From Ricinus communis (lineage: Eukaryota; Streptophyta; Magnoliopsida; Malpighiales; Euphorbiaceae), in assembly GCF_019578655.1 (NCBI RefSeq), contig NC_063258.1, positions 25,114,802-25,178,801 of the forward strand: 64,000 nt of DNA. The letters run 5' to 3'. The position numbers and the translations under genes are program-made. The stretch's first letter is position 1. Every line of letters begins with the position of its first letter. Of the stretch, positions 36,241-48,642 are shown in pieces. The notes under the pieces were generated by a model that was not told the origin of the DNA, ran no database searches, and worked only from the letters and a program-made list of their open reading frames with translations.

Positions 36241-36860
36241 TATTTTCAGCGCTCCATAGTTATATGTTTATCTATTTATTTATTTTGAAGGGTTTATAAA
36301 CAAAAATAAATAAATAAATATGCTCTAATAAAATACTGAAATCTCAGGACTTGATGCTATCAATCTGCACTATAACAGCAAGCAGAGCATACAATTACCT
36401 TTAATTCTTTTTTATATTATATAAACTTTAATTTTAATTTGTTTATTCAAATATAAAAATAATTAATTAATTAATTAAACTTTTTGAAATATCTGATACA
36501 CTTCAGCTTAGAAATTCTAATTTACAATTTATCCAAAAATCATTACTCATCTTTCCTCATTCCAGTGTTTGCGAGGTCAGTGAAGATACAAATGACCTCA
36601 CCAATCAAATGAAGGAATCTAATGCAGTTGTCATAATTATGACATTGGGACATTTACAATCATGATTATCTCAGGGACACAAGATTACTTACTATGTTAC
36701 AATCAGTTAACATGAATCGGTGGCACAAGATCCAAAGCGTCACCAGTCATAACTCCAAGTCACGAATTTTAATTTAATTTAATTTAATTTAATTTTTTAG
36801 CTAAAAAGTCAAGAGTGAAAATTTGAAAAGAAACAACTATTTCCAAATCCCAAATTGATC
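36241..36860. other. Spacer with AATTT microsatellite
   Basis: No gene. A short (TTTAA)n array lies at about 36771-36796. Confidence 0.5.
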
Positions 36861-37201
36861 ATGCCACGACACGTTGAGTTTAAAAACTTTATCAACTCTC
36901 GAACTTTCCAGTCTGGAAATAGGAGAAAATATATATCTGGAAGTATCAACTTTTATCACTCAAAACCCCTAATCGGACCAAATCCTAGGGTTTACACTAA
37001 CCGGACCCAGACGGCCAGACCCAGGAACCCAATCAGGTCTCTCTCTTCTTCTTCTTCTTTTGCTCTCTCTCTTTTTTATCTTTTGCTTTATGTTTGTTAA
37101 ATTCATTGACTAAGTCTTGTGTTTCTCTCTAATTTCTTTTTTTTTTTGGAAATTTTGTGTTTTTTTTTCTTTTTTTAGTGTTTGTGTTGCTAAAGATTGC
37201 A

Positions 37202-39139
37202 ATGGAGGTGGGTAGTGTCACTAATTCTTCTGTTGAAAGGACAATTTGGGCTTGCTCTGTTGTGGAAGCTATGGTGGTTGAGACTGCTGTTTCTGCTTGG
37301 GAGTCTCTTGCTCGCTTGTTCTTTGTGGTATACTTCTCATTATTCCTCTTAATCTCTCAAAAAGTTGTCTTTTGTGTGTTGTTTGTACTTCTCTTTTTGT
37401 TATGCTTTTAGGTTTGGTAGTCTCTACACTGGATTTTGTAAATTAGGGTTCTTTTCCTTTTGGTTGAATGTAAGCATTGCTTTGTATCTGTGACTTTGAC
37501 CATCCTATATACATAAATCTAACTATTAATGTGTTTTATGTTGAAGGTGTTGTAGTAAATCTTCACTTACACTGTGTTTTGGGTCCCCTTTTTCTTAAAA
37601 GTTTGAGAAGTGGGGTTTATTTTGAAATTGCAGCTAGTAGGTGCGGTTATTTCTTGTTTAACTGTTTTGCTCATGTTAAATCTGGCTTTTATGGAGTTGC
37701 CTTGATTGCTTGTAGTCTGCGATCTTACTTGCGCTAATTAGGCTTTATATTAATGGGGTTTTCCTGTCCATTGCGATCAGCTTTCCCATATGGTATCTCA
37801 ATTACTCTGGCTCCTCCTCACTATTAGGAAATGATGTATGCTTGATCCTTACTAAAAAATAAAACTGGCTTTGCTTTTATAGTCAGTCTTGAGGGTTACA
37901 AATATATAATACTGTTCGATGAGAGGTCCGACCGATTTTGGTTGGTGTTTAGTTAGAATAGAAGTTGTTATATGGTATTTTTCTTGGCTTTTAATCTAAT
38001 CGCCAGTGGACATTCCTCTACACTATTTGGTGCTTGCCCTATTATTTGCTATTTCCTTTTTTTTTTTTTTGTCCTACATTATGGTTGTAATTGTTGCATC
38101 ATTTTCATTTGCACTTCCTCTGGACAGAGGAGCTTCAATTTCAGAGTTTCAGAGGACAAAAATGAGGGTCTGATTCACCTTATAAATAGAAATGCAGTCC
38201 TATGGACAGTATTTCAATATCGTACAGACTTAACTTTTATTTGGTGTTTGCTGTATCACAATTTCTTTTGCTGTTTCTCAGAGAATAATTTTAATCTGAT
38301 ACTACAATTTCTATATGTGGCAAGCCAAAAGGACATGCAATTACTATCACTTATATCCCCAAGTATCTCTCCTTTTTTAGATACTTCTTTGTTACATCTT
38401 TAAATGTTCTGTAAGCCATTTGGAAAAGCTATTGAGATTTCAGAATTTTCAGTGTTTTGGCATCTTTTAACACTTCAAGATTTCAAGCATTTTGGCACTC
38501 TTGCCCACAAAATTTCCAAGCAGATTTTTGTTCTCAATCTTGTTGGAGATGTCAAGGATACAAACTATTATCATTTAGAGTAGCCTTGGTTGCTTTTATA
38601 AGTCTGTATGTAATATTTGATTATCTGATTTATGGTTTCTCCAGGCTGGATCACTGCTGAATGATATCAATACATCATCAAAGCTGACTGCGATTGATGA
38701 GAGGTAAAGAAACAAAAAGAAAAATCTCCTGGCTTCATCTAACACCTAAATTAGTAGAGAGGGACTGGAATTAAATGGTAGGTGGAACTCCTTTTGTAGG
38801 TTTCCTTTGGATGAACTTTTCAAGAGGAAGCGCCCTGATGCGGAAAACAAAGATGCTAGTGATACAGAAGATGACGATGAGGATGATGATGATGATAATG
38901 CAGATCCGGATGATGATGCAAATGATGAGGATTTCTCTGGTGAAGAAGGTGAGGAGGAAGCGGATCCTGAGGATGATCCTGAAGCCAATGGTGAAGGAGG
39001 AAGTGATGATGAGGACGACGACGACGACGACGATGATGGTGATGAAGAGGACGATGACGAGGATGGAGAGGATGAAGAGGAGGAAGAAGAGGAGGAGGAA
39101 GAAGAGGTTCCCCAGCCACCAGCTAAGAAGAGGAAGTGA
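37202..39139 (+). CDS. Small hyperacidic protein with C-terminal basic NLS-like end
   Basis: Three coding exons: 37202-37327, 38645-38703, 38800-39139 (525 nt, 174 aa). Exon 1 encodes MEVGSVTNSSVERTIWACSV and ends at FFV before GTATAC; exon 2 encodes AGSLLNDINTSSKLTAIDE; exon 3 continues RFPLDELFKRKRPD and then nearly 100 residues of Asp/Glu with few others, ending PPAKKRK. Similar plant proteins are labelled in databases as Glu-rich or VHS3-like by composition only. The acidic stretch resembles histone/ribosomal-protein chaperones, and the KKRK end suggests nuclear location (inference). A spliced 5' UTR is likely (donor near 37036, acceptor near 37178), with AGGGTTT near 36987. An in-frame upstream ATG at 37157 lies in the likely intron and was rejected. 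Confidence 0.8.
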
Positions 39140-41487
39140 AAGTGATAGTAGGTCTTGTGTTTCCGTTTTGGATAGGTAGCTTTTAGTAGGGGGAGAGGAT
39201 CCGGATTGTCAGTCTGCATAGAGTAGAATTTACCATATCCTTGTTCTGAATGAACCTCTTTCTGGTACCAATGGTGTTATGTTGCCAGAGAATATTGTGC
39301 TGTATAATGTTTATTTCCTTTTCCTTTTATGGAATTTAGTGGCCCCTTTATTTTAGTTAGTGGAACTAGTCATATCAAATGGAGTTCTTTCTTTTCCCCC
39401 CCTCTCTTTTCCCCCCCTCTCTTATGATGAATGATTTGGTGGTCAGACATGGTAGTTAAGCATGTTTCCGAGGAGCTACAGAGGGGTTTGGACCCATAGG
39501 CTGAAGTGGCAAATTTAGGTCAAGTATGTTTCTGAGGTGCTATAGAATATTATAGCTTAAGGAGTATTCTAGCTGCTTAAGCTCAATGTTTTGTGGTCCA
39601 CCGACCAGCATGGATACTACTAACTATTGTTTTCGGCCAGAAGCTCGATTCAGCATGCTGCTTGTTTTAGTTTTAGTTTATGGATGATGGAGAATTATGC
39701 TCTTAGTTTCTAAAGCACTTCACAGCTTATGAATAGGAAATAAACTTAGTGCTGGTGCTGTTATATTACATTAAAGCCCTGTTTCCTGCTTATCTGAAAG
39801 GTTACTTACTTAGCAATAACTTTAAATCCTTAATTGAACTTGTACTCGATGAGAAACGGGCAGATGAGGCTAGAAAGAAAAGAAGCAATCTAAGCCATTG
39901 ACACCGATCAACTGAACATGGGTAATTTCATAGAGTTTACAAGATAAAAATGCTACAAGAAAACAAAATAGTCTATTATCAATCGCCATGAAGAATGTAG
40001 GTGTCTCTTGAGCATACGCTGCACTGGAGGAAAGAAATTAATAGAGCTGTCATACTGTCTCTGATCTTAGGTATATTATCAGGATTCCCCAAGTCAGTGA
40101 TATCAGGAACTCAGGATGACCTACAAAACAGCATGTTAAACATTTATTAGATCCATTATCATTGCAGTTTAGATGGGATTATAACCATTTATTCTAGAAA
40201 CAGCTACAGCAATCAATGATATAATCAGGCCCTTCACAGTTACTTATCTCCATGTACCTAAGGAAAAGGATAAAAACACAGGGATGTCAAGGAAGAAAAA
40301 GAGAGAGCATGTTTACTACAATTCTTGAGATTCAATACTTACCAAACCATCCTAGGTGAGCAAGCTCAAAATGAGTATCATGAAATGCTTTAAAAAATAT
40401 CAACTGCGCGAGATGATATTTTCAGAAACAAAACTGATGATAGAAGATTCTTTGAGATGGCAGGCCAGTAACTCAACCAGCTCATCAAGCTGCTAATTTG
40501 TTTTGGCTTCAATGCACGCACAGAACTTTTACTTCTTGTAAAATTAAATTAGCTCATAGGATCCTGAAAGCTTCGATCTAGCATCTACAAGGTCCTTACA
40601 AGGTCTTTTTCTTTTTCCACCTTGGTTCAAGGAAAGGAAAAAGAAAGGATAGATTTAAAACCCTACAACAGTGGCAGTAAGAGATAGGCACTCAATTCCT
40701 CGACTACTAGCTCCAGGCAGGTGCACAAGAAAGTTATTATAGCTGAAGGTAATATGAGAGAGCAAGGTAACTCCAGACATTTGAGACATGGATTCCGCAA
40801 CACACAACAGATTTAATGCGCACATACATCACATTGCTGCATTGGCATCTTTGCTGCCAAGATAAAAATAACAACAAAATCTAATAGCTAAGGTCCAGTT
40901 AATGGCCTAAATGTCCAATTAAGTGAATATGATTATCAAGTGAAAGGCTTTAGAAGAAAAAAAAGGAGCTACCTGCGTGTGAAATTAACAGAAGTAATAG
41001 ACACGCTATAAACAAGAAGTGACATGAACTACAAAACCAGCAATTAAGACTTCTACAAAGCAGAAGAAATGAATAAACGATGAAGAATAGTGATGTTAAG
41101 TTTCTGAGCCTTTTGCCTTAGGACTAGTCAGTTCTCTTTCTCAATGGGAGCAATTAAGTTTTGATCATTACCAGCACTAAATTTGTATCAGTATCCGTGT
41201 TATTTCCAAATCAAACAAACTAAATAAAAATATAATTTTTCAATTTAATCAGAAGGTACAACAGTGCTATACCAATTATTAAGGAAATAAACAACAATCT
41301 CCCTTATCAAATCCCAATTAAAAGATCAAAGATTGCAACTTGACTGGTAAATATTCAAAGCAACAACCATAATGCGCCAAGAACAACGACATAAAATGAA
41401 CATCAATCTATTGCACCCATAATTAATAATCACTTCGAAATCCAATAAACGGAAATACTCATGATCCCAATTATTCAATTTAACTTA
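39140..41487. other. Gene-poor stretch between convergent genes
   Basis: Holds the 3' UTR of the acidic-protein gene on the left and probably that of the CDC26-TTM3 transcript on the right. No frame worth calling; a duplicated CCCCCCTCTCTTTT motif lies at 39398-39423. Confidence 0.5.
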
Positions 41488-42093
41488 CTAAGGCAACTTC
41501 CCAGATCGAAAAACAGCAAACTTTGACATCTCAGAGTACTTATAATCAATCCCATTTCCCTTCAAAAACTCTTCAATCTCTCTCTTAGCATCCTCAGGAT
41601 CAGCAGTTTCACACTCAATCTCGAAAGAAACCCCAAAGCTATACTTAGTCTCATCAACCTCTAATTTAAACCCTTTCCATTCATAAACATCTCTGACATT
41701 CTCAAACCCACCCAAACACACAAAACCCATTTCACTCCCGACGCCAAATTCCTCTTTGCACCTACTTATAATCCTCGATTCAATCGAAATCAATTTCGAT
41801 GGGTCAGCCACGCATTCACGGCCAATTGTTGGGTTGATTTCCTCTTCATCTTCCTGTACACGACTCACACCGTTTACAAGTAAAGGTTTTGCCTTTAGAG
41901 ACAGGACACAAAGGGAATCATTGTTAAAGAAACGCATGCGAAGAACAGCAAGTTGAGAGGAAAGAGAGGAAGAGATAGAGTCAAAGAAGAGGTTTTGCTG
42001 GTTATGGGTTTTGATGTGAGAAGGCGAAAGAAGGGTTTTAAGGCGAGTGTGATTGGCTGCATCTTGAATCCGCAATTTAACTTCTACTTCCAT
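41488..42093 (-). CDS. TTM3: Triphosphate tunnel metalloenzyme (CYTH domain), downstream cistron
   Basis: 201 aa in one exon (Arabidopsis TTM3 is about 210). The N-terminus MEVEVKLR carries the ExExK signature (Glu2, Glu4, Lys6). Further tunnel residues are visible: Arg52/Arg54 in LRMRF, Lys67/Lys69 in LSLKAK, EVDETKY (Glu145, Asp147), FEIECE (Glu158, Glu160) and Lys191 in SKFAVF. By family knowledge it hydrolyses tripolyphosphate using a divalent metal. The start ATG is in a good context (A at -3, G at +4) and lies only 25 nt after the stop of CDC26. No separate promoter is visible, which fits the known plant CDC26-TTM3 dicistronic transcript. Confidence 0.95.
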   Translation of the reverse strand: MEVEVKLRIQDAANHTRLKTLLSPSHIKTHNQQNLFFDSISSSLSSQLAVLRMRFFNNDSLCVLSLKAKPLLVNGVSRVQEDEEEINPTIGRECVADPSKLISIESRIISRCKEEFGVGSEMGFVCLGGFENVRDVYEWKGFKLEVDETKYSFGVSFEIECETADPEDAKREIEEFLKGNGIDYKYSEMSKFAVFRSGKLP

Positions 42094-42118
42094 GATCTTG
42101 TGCGTGTGTATGTTTCTT

Positions 42119-42340
42119 TTAAGAGGAGAGGCCGATACGGTTGGATTTGGAAGATGGGTTCGTTTGGTTGGTACGGTCGAGCAAGTGGAGAAGAGAGGTG
42201 ACGGTGGAGGTGGTGGAGGTGATGGTGGTGGAGGAGGTGGCGGCAGCGGCGGCGGCGGCGGCGGCGCGTTTGCGGGCTTCTTCGAGTTCTTCTTTGTCTT
42301 CGATTTTGAGTTCGATTTTGGTTGGTTTTCTTCTCAGCAT
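42119..42340 (-). CDS. CDC26: APC/C subunit CDC26, upstream cistron
   Basis: 73 aa. [20 protein letters not shown] is the conserved CDC26 N-terminus that, by family knowledge, binds and stabilises the TPR subunit APC6/CDC16 in the anaphase-promoting complex. It is followed by EARKR, a run of nine Ala (26-34), a Ser/Thr-rich part, the conserved LLxLLDRT segment and the C-terminal RIGLSS. The frame stays open upstream to 42460, but the extension is probably leader or promoter: an intron acceptor CCTGCAG lies near 42382 and a site II element near 42434. The Ala run is coded by a GC-rich repeat unlike its AT-rich surroundings. Confidence 0.93.
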   Translation of the reverse strand: MLRRKPTKIELKIEDKEELEEARKRAAAAAAAAATSSTTITSTTSTVTSLLHLLDRTNQTNPSSKSNRIGLSS

Positions 42341-42363
42341 TTTGGCAGCATCCGATAAGGCAT
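42334..42363 (-). promoter_or_regulatory. Short uORF overlapping the CDC26 start codon
   Basis: ATG at 42361-42363 opens a nine-codon frame that ends in TGA at 42334-42336, overlapping the CDC26 ATG by a few bases in another frame. It lies downstream of the likely leader intron acceptor, so it should be in the mature mRNA. Possible role in ribosome reinitiation on this multi-cistron transcript (inference). Confidence 0.5.
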
Positions 42364-42433
42364 GAACGGACTTTGCTTTGCTGCAGGAAGAAAATGTTCT
42401 GAATTTTGATAGATGAGTAGAGATTTTTGCAAC

Positions 42434-42446
42434 TGGGCCAAGCCCA
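42434..42446. promoter_or_regulatory. Site II-type element TGGGCCAAGCCCA
   Basis: Two inverted TGGGCC/TGGGCT-type motifs about 95-105 nt upstream of the CDC26 ATG. By established knowledge site II motifs bind TCP factors and drive cell-cycle and growth genes, which fits an APC/C subunit. Confidence 0.55.
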
Positions 42447-42479
42447 TCCTGGCCTACCACATATGCCCAAAGTGTTGCT

Positions 42480-43842
42480 CTTGCTCTTGCATCCTGGCAG
42501 ATTGCTCGCTATATTTTTGTTTGTTTGTTTTTTTTTTTTTTTAAATAAGGACCAAGTATTGCTAAAGTATGAACTAGATCATTTAACCTTTTAATTAATT
42601 TATCATAAAACTTATCATTTTAGGATTAAATTAAATAACCTCTAAATACTTTTTTTTTTATCAAAAACAATAGTTATATTTTAAATAATATTGGTTCTGA
42701 AACACGCAAAAGTGAGAGTTAAATTTTATATAGTTTTATAACTAATATTTGTTAATTGAGTTCACTCATATTATGTAGTTTATAAGTTTTTTATTTATTC
42801 ATTCTCGTTATTTATTTATTCTTTTTTTAGTTTTTTCACTCACTCATTTATTTTAATATTTTTTAAATATATTTACTTTTTAAATATTATTTATATAACA
42901 CTTTTTAAAACATGATTAACTCAATTAATTTCTCGTAGCACCTAAATTATTCCCATAGAAATGGATGTTACATGTGTGTTTATCAAATAAAATACTAATA
43001 ATTTAGCACTTTTAAATAGGCATAGGAAAGAGTTTATCAATAAAAATTAGACTAAGTTCAACGATTATCAAAATATAATTATTTAAATCATTAGATATTA
43101 GCAAATATTATAAGCTCTTTTGAACATTTTTATATTCTAACAACGTGAAATTCTGTAAAGAAATTAATAAATAAATAAAGTTGGAAGGCCATTATTGCAC
43201 TCGATCAAACTTGTTGCTCATATATGTATATTACTATTACTCTTATGGCCAAGAAGTATTTCTAGCATCATGAATATCTTCCTATAAGAGCAAAATTAAT
43301 TGCCCAATTTATGGATAGTTTAGAAGCTCTTTTGTTCTCATTGATTGCAAATAATTAGAAGTCTATGAATATTGTGAATGATAAAGCTTTTGTCTCAAAA
43401 GAAAACTAATAAGAAAACGAAAGAATAAAAAGTATAAGGACAAACTAGATTAATGAAATCATTGTCAAATGGAGTTTCTTGCTTCCCTACATCCCATTCG
43501 AATTTCTACCTCGATTTGAAATATGTATATTTATTATAATTTTATATTATATATGTAAGTATGTATATAATATTTTGGATAAAATTTAAAAAATTACTAT
43601 GTAATTTGACGTTTTCTTAAGGAACGGAGATATATTTTGCATTAAATGAGTACCGCATGTTTTATTTTTTTAATATTTTTTAATATATATTTTATATTTT
43701 TATTATTTTTCACATAGTTTGCATGTGTTTAATATGAGCTTTATCCTATTATTTTTTTCTTTAGGTGTATTATTATTAATCAATCTTATTAGTCTTTTAA
43801 TATTAATTACTAATATATAAAACGTAACACAAATATATATAT
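42480..43842. other. Intergenic region; left part of the type D upstream region
   Basis: No gene. 43190-43480 aligns with 59240-59500, the upstream region of the giant prolamin-like gene: shared 'aaggccatt.ttg.actc', 'caagaagtatt.c.agca' and 'attgcaaataattagaa'. It therefore belongs to the upstream region of the gene at 49276, now separated from it by the copia element. Confidence 0.65.
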
Positions 43843-44071
43843 TGGAAGATATTCTCTATATCTATGTTTTCGTTTCTTCCTAATTTACTTGTTTCCTATT
43901 TTAGCTATATTAGATAGTTGTACATGCATGATTTTAGGTTAATTTTATGTATTATTCTCTGTATAAGCCTTAACCTCCAAGGCTAGACCTTCCTATATAT
44001 ACTCTTGTAATCTGTATATAAATGATGAATAACATTTATCCCTTTTTTCTTCCACACTTTATTTTTTTTCA
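43843..44071 (+). repeat. 5' LTR of the copia element
   Basis: 229 bp, TGGAAGATATTC...TTTTCA, matching 48416-48642. Contains a TATATATA promoter-like stretch followed by GTAATCTGTA. Confidence 0.93.
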
Positions 44072-44123
44072 TGGTATCAAAGTAGTGGTCCTACCTCTTT
44101 TATTTATCAATCATCCGTTGATC

Positions 44124-45103
44124 ATGATTGACAAAGGAAGTAATGAATCTAATTCATCAAAACAGGTGGTTGTTGCCTTCTCTAGTGCAGCTGAAAGTGA
44201 CGTTAACACTTCTCAAAAACTGACTTCTATCTTGTTAAATGAATTCAATTATCTACCATCGTCAAGGGTAGTCACTATTGCTCTTAGTGGGAGATCCAGA
44301 TTGGGATTTATCAATGGCAAAGAAAAGGCTCCAGCCATTGAATCATCTGAATATGAGGCTTGGTTGTTAAAGGACCAGATGGTTATGTCATGGATTCTTA
44401 ACTCCATGGAAAGAGGCATTAGTGAAATATTCAGCTATTCTGAGTCTGCCTTAGATTTGTGGGAAGCTGTTCGCGAAATGTATGGTAATCAAAATAATTA
44501 TGCTCGAATTTTCCAAATTCAACAAAAGATTGCTAATCTCCATCAAGATGGAGAAACCTTTGTTAATTTATTAGACAGATTAAAAGGTCTATGGAATAAA
44601 TTGGAGGTGTACCGACCTCATTCTATTGATTCAACTATTTTACAGAAAAGAACTGAAGAAGACAGAGTTTTTTAACTGTTGGCCAGTCTTGGTTCTGACT
44701 TTGAAGACTTTAGAAGTAACATACTAATGACATCAGAATTGCCATCTTTAAAGAGTATTTGTGCTTTAATTCAGCATGAAGAAGTTCATGAAAGGTTATG
44801 TCTCGTGAAACAATAAACAATAGCTCAAAGGTACATGCCTATCTTAGTCATCAATCTTCAAAATCAAAAGCTTACAAAGGAAAGCGTCCAAATTTAAAGT
44901 GTGATCATTGCAATTCTCTTGGACATACAATTGATCGATGTTGGAGTCTCCATCTAGAGTTGATACCCAATGCTTTAAAAGATAAGAAAAGAGGAAATTC
45001 GAAACAAGCCACTAACTACAAGGCTCATGTGGCTACTCATACAACTGATTCATTCTCTTCTAATCCTATTGCCTTGTTAAAAGATTTTGCTAGCTATTTA
45101 TAA
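44124..45103 (+). pseudogene. copia gag remnant with zinc knuckle
   Basis: Gag core includes YEAWLLKDQMVMSWILNSM and the LWEAVREMYG motif typical of copia Gag (UBN2-type). A stop near 44673 interrupts it. The CCHC knuckle CDHCNSLGHTIDRC (C-x2-C-x4-H-x4-C) lies at about 44900-44941 in a separate open segment. Confidence 0.9.
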
Positions 45104-45250
45104 GAAAAACATGGCCAAGGAACAGTCTAAAATGAAACTATTAACCAGAAGGGGGATGAGTCTGCTACATCAGCTGGACTTCTCAGCAAATTTTTTGGGT
45201 TCTTAACTGATGCAAACTTTGCGAATAGCCAAGGTATTCTTACTACCTTT

Positions 45251-48200
45251 ATGACTGCATTAGAAATTAATAATTTGCATGATTTATGGGTTGTTGATTC
45301 CGGTGCCACTAATCATATGACAAACATAGTAACTAAATTTTTTGATTTTTGCCCAATGTCTTCACTTGTTTCTATAGCTAATGGGAAAGGAGTTCCTATT
45401 AAGGTAAGGGAAAAATCAAATTGGTCTCAGATGTCATAGAAGCTGATGTTCTTTATGTCCATTCTTTTCCATTTCAATTGCTTCCTATTCTAAAGTTGAT
45501 ATCCTCCTTTAATTGTGAAGTTATATTTTCATCTGACAAGGTTATTTTTCAGGACCTCGTCAATAAGAAGACGATTGGTGAGGGATTCTTTTTGAATGGA
45601 CTTTTTTTTCGTACCTGATTTTCAAACTCCAAAAGGTTTTAAGGCATTTTCATCTCCTGACAATGAACATCTTTTGTGGAACTGTTGTCTAGCTCATCCA
45701 TCAAAATCTATTTTCTCAAAAATAAAGTTGGGTTTAGATAAAGGGACTTATGAGTGTGATATTTGTCATTATTCTAAGTCTACTAGGCTTCCTTTTACTT
45801 TATCTATTTCTAAATCTATTCAAGCTTTTGAATTAGTTTATTCAGATGTACGGGGACCCTTTTTTGCCTTTATTGATGGTTTTAAATATTTTGTAACCTT
45901 TATTGATGATTTTTTAAGGGTTACATGGGTATATCTCTTGAAATCAAAAAATGAAGTTTTTTATTATTTCAAGGATTTTCATATGATAGTTTCTATTCAA
46001 TAATCAACTCATATTAAAATTCTTCGATCAGATAATGGTACAGAATATACATCTCATGACATGATAAATTATTTAACTTCTAATGGCATTTTGTATCAGA
46101 CTAGCTGTGTTAATACTCCCCAACAAAATGGAGTACCTGAACGAAAAAACTGTGATTTGTTAGGAAAGACCCAAGCAATAATGATTAAAATGAATGTTCC
46201 TAAGCATTTATGGTCTTATAGAGTTCTCACTGCTACCTATCTTATAAATCACTTACCAAGTCGTGTGTTGGATTTTAAAGGTCCTTATGAGATTTTGCAG
46301 GGAAAGAAACTAGAATGATCTCATTTGAATATTTTTTATTGCACTTGTTTCGTGCATATAGCAACAAATCTCCATGACAAACTTGATCCAAGAGCAGTCA
46401 AATGCATTTTCTTGGGATATTCTCAAACCAAAAAAGGGTACAAGTGCTATGATGCTGCCAATAATAAACTCTATGTAAGTAGAGATATTCGTTTTATTGA
46501 AACCAAGCCCTTTTTTGAGATTTCTACATAGGGGGATATGATTGAGGATTTATTTCCATTACTAAATGATGAGTCTTGTCACAAGAGTTCAATTAATAGA
46601 GTTAAAGAACGAGATACTTCCATTCAATAGTCAAAAAATAATTCTTCCTCTCCTACTGTAAGTGTAGATGATGTTGATAATACCATTATAGTAGAATCAT
46701 CAAATGCCCAAAATCTTTTTCCTCGGCGTAATCCCCCACGAGATCGCCATTCTCCCATTAAAATGAAGGATTATGTTGCTCATGTTGTCAGGTATCCTCT
46801 TGCTAAATCTTTGACTTATTAGAGGCTTTATCCTTCTTATGCAGCCTTTCTCACATCAATCTCTAGTATTCATGAGCCTAAGAATTTTCAAGAAGTTCGG
46901 TCCTAAAATATTTGGAGCAAAGCTATGTTTGAATAATTGGTAGATCTTGAAGAAAATAATACTTGGAGTATAGTCTTCCAAAAGGAAAACATGTAGTTGG
47001 TAGTTGATGGGTATTCAAAACCAAATTCAACTCAGATGGATCAATTGAGTGTCATAAAGCGCGTCTAGTGGCTCAAGGTTTTACTCAAAAATTCAATGTT
47101 GACTATAAGGAGACGTTTGCTCCTGTTGCCAAAATGACCACTGTCAGAGTTCTTTTGTCCATTGTTGTTAATAATGGTTGGTCGCTGTCTCAAATGGATG
47201 TCAAAAATGCGTTTTTACATGGGGACCTTGAAGAAGAAGTATTTATGAAGTTTCCACCAGGTCATCCTTAGAGTTGTGATTCTAGAATGGTTTGCAAACT
47301 CAATAAATCTATTTATGGTTTAAAGCAAAGTCCTCGGGCATGGCATGCAAAGTTGAGCTCTTGTCTTGAGATGCTTGGTTTTTTAAAGAGTACTGTTAAT
47401 TCTTATTTATATGTTCGAACAGTGAAGGGTGATATATTTGTGGTTCTTATTTATATGGATGATCTTATTATCACAGAAAATAATGTTAATTCAATCGTTC
47501 AATTAAAGAAGTGTCTTCAACACTAATTTCCTGCGAAAGATCTTGGTCTTTTAAGGTATTTTCTTGGCATTGAAATGGAAACTTCAAGCAAAGGGCTGTT
47601 TTTAAATGAAAGAAAATATATCCTTGATTTACTTAAAGATGCTAATATGCTACATACTAAACCTGCTGCCACTCCCTTTGATAGTAAATTGAAGCTTCAT
47701 TCACAAGCACCTGCTCTTGATTCACCAAGTTATTATCAGAAACTTATTGGAAAACTAATATACTTAACTATCATGAGACCCGACATCTCCTTTGTTGTAG
47801 GTCTTGTAAGTCAACATATGCATGCCCCTACAAGTTATCACGTATGTTTGGTGAAGCATATCTTGCGATACTTAAAGGGAACGATTGGTAGTGGAATTGT
47901 GATGACAAGTAATGGGCACACCAACATCATCAGATACTTAGATTCTGATTGGGCCGGTAATACACTTGATCGTTGATCTACCACTGGATATTGTGTGTTT
48001 ATAGGTGATAATCTCATTTTTTGGAAAAGTAAAAAAACAACACGTTGTAGCTCAGTCCAGTGCAGAAGTCGAGTGCCGTGCTATGGCAGCAGCAGCTTGT
48101 GAGTTCATATGGTTGAAAAGTCTGCTGGATGATCTTCATTGTTCATATGTTACTCCTATGACTTTTTTTGTGACAATCAAGCTGCTATATATATTGCGAC

Positions 48201-48405
48201 AAACCATGTATTTCATGAAAGGACTAAACATATAGAAGTAGATTGTCATTATATTCGTCAACAGGTTCAGTCTAAGCTTATAAATCTCTGTTATGTTAAC
48301 TCTCATAATCAACTTACAGACGTGTTCACTAAAGTTCTATCTTCTGCTCACTTTCAACGACTCATGGGCAAGTTTGGATCCATCAATCCTCTGGATCTCA
48401 ATTGA
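45251..48405 (+). pseudogene. copia pol remnant (protease, integrase, RT, RNase H)
   Basis: Protease active-site motif VVDSGATNHM near 45290; GAG-pre-integrase zinc region (LLWNCCLAHPS, CDICHYSKS) 45670-45780; integrase core YSDVRGPF and RSDNGTEYTS at about 45840-46060; reverse transcriptase AQGFTQKFNVDYKETFAPVA from about 47068 with YMDD at 47452-47463; RNase H with QSSAEVECRAMAAAACEFIW near 48050. Several stops and frame changes break the reading frame, so it is described only as a remnant. Confidence 0.92.
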
Positions 48406-48415
48406 GGGGGAGTAT

Positions 48416-48640
48416 TGGAAGATATTCTCTATATCTATATTTTCGCTTCTTCCTAATTTACCTGTTTCCTATATTAGTTATGTTAGACAGTTGTACATGC
48501 ATAATTTTAGGCCTAATTTTTTGTATTATTCTATGTATATGTCTCAGCTCAAAGGCTAGACTTTTCTATATATACTCTTGTAATCTGTACACAAATGATG
48601 AATAATATTTATTCCTTTTTCTTCCAAACTTTATTTTCTT

Positions 48641-48642
<2 letters not shown>
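48416..48642 (+). repeat. 3' LTR of the copia element
   Basis: 227 bp, TG...CA, directly after the purine tract at 48404-48413. Diverged from the 5' LTR at about two dozen sites including small indels. Confidence 0.93.

Larger units (their letters stand above)
43843..48642 (+). mobile_element. Degraded Ty1/copia LTR retrotransposon
   Basis: About 4.8 kb with LTRs at both ends, a primer-binding site TGGTATCAAAG after the left LTR and a purine tract GAGGGGGAG before the right LTR. Order gag, zinc knuckle, protease, integrase, reverse transcriptase, RNase H identifies the copia superfamily. Multiple in-frame stops and frame breaks (for example near 44673, 46001, 46315, 46529, 47268, 47523) leave it unable to make a full polyprotein. 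The LTRs differ at roughly two dozen positions, so the insertion is old. The AT-repeat at the insertion point makes a target duplication impossible to call confidently. Confidence 0.95.

Noticed and set aside
37157..37201. Upstream in-frame ATG giving MFFFLFLVF before the acidic protein
   Set aside because: Falls in a poly-T tract that looks like the end of a 5' UTR intron.
38746..39219. Poly-Ser antisense and poly-Met/Arg frames
   Set aside because: Shadows of the Asp/Glu triplet runs of the acidic-protein exon.
42341..42460. 40-residue N-terminal extension of CDC26
   Set aside because: Conserved CDC26 proteins begin MLRRKP; the extension spans a likely intron acceptor and site II promoter motif.
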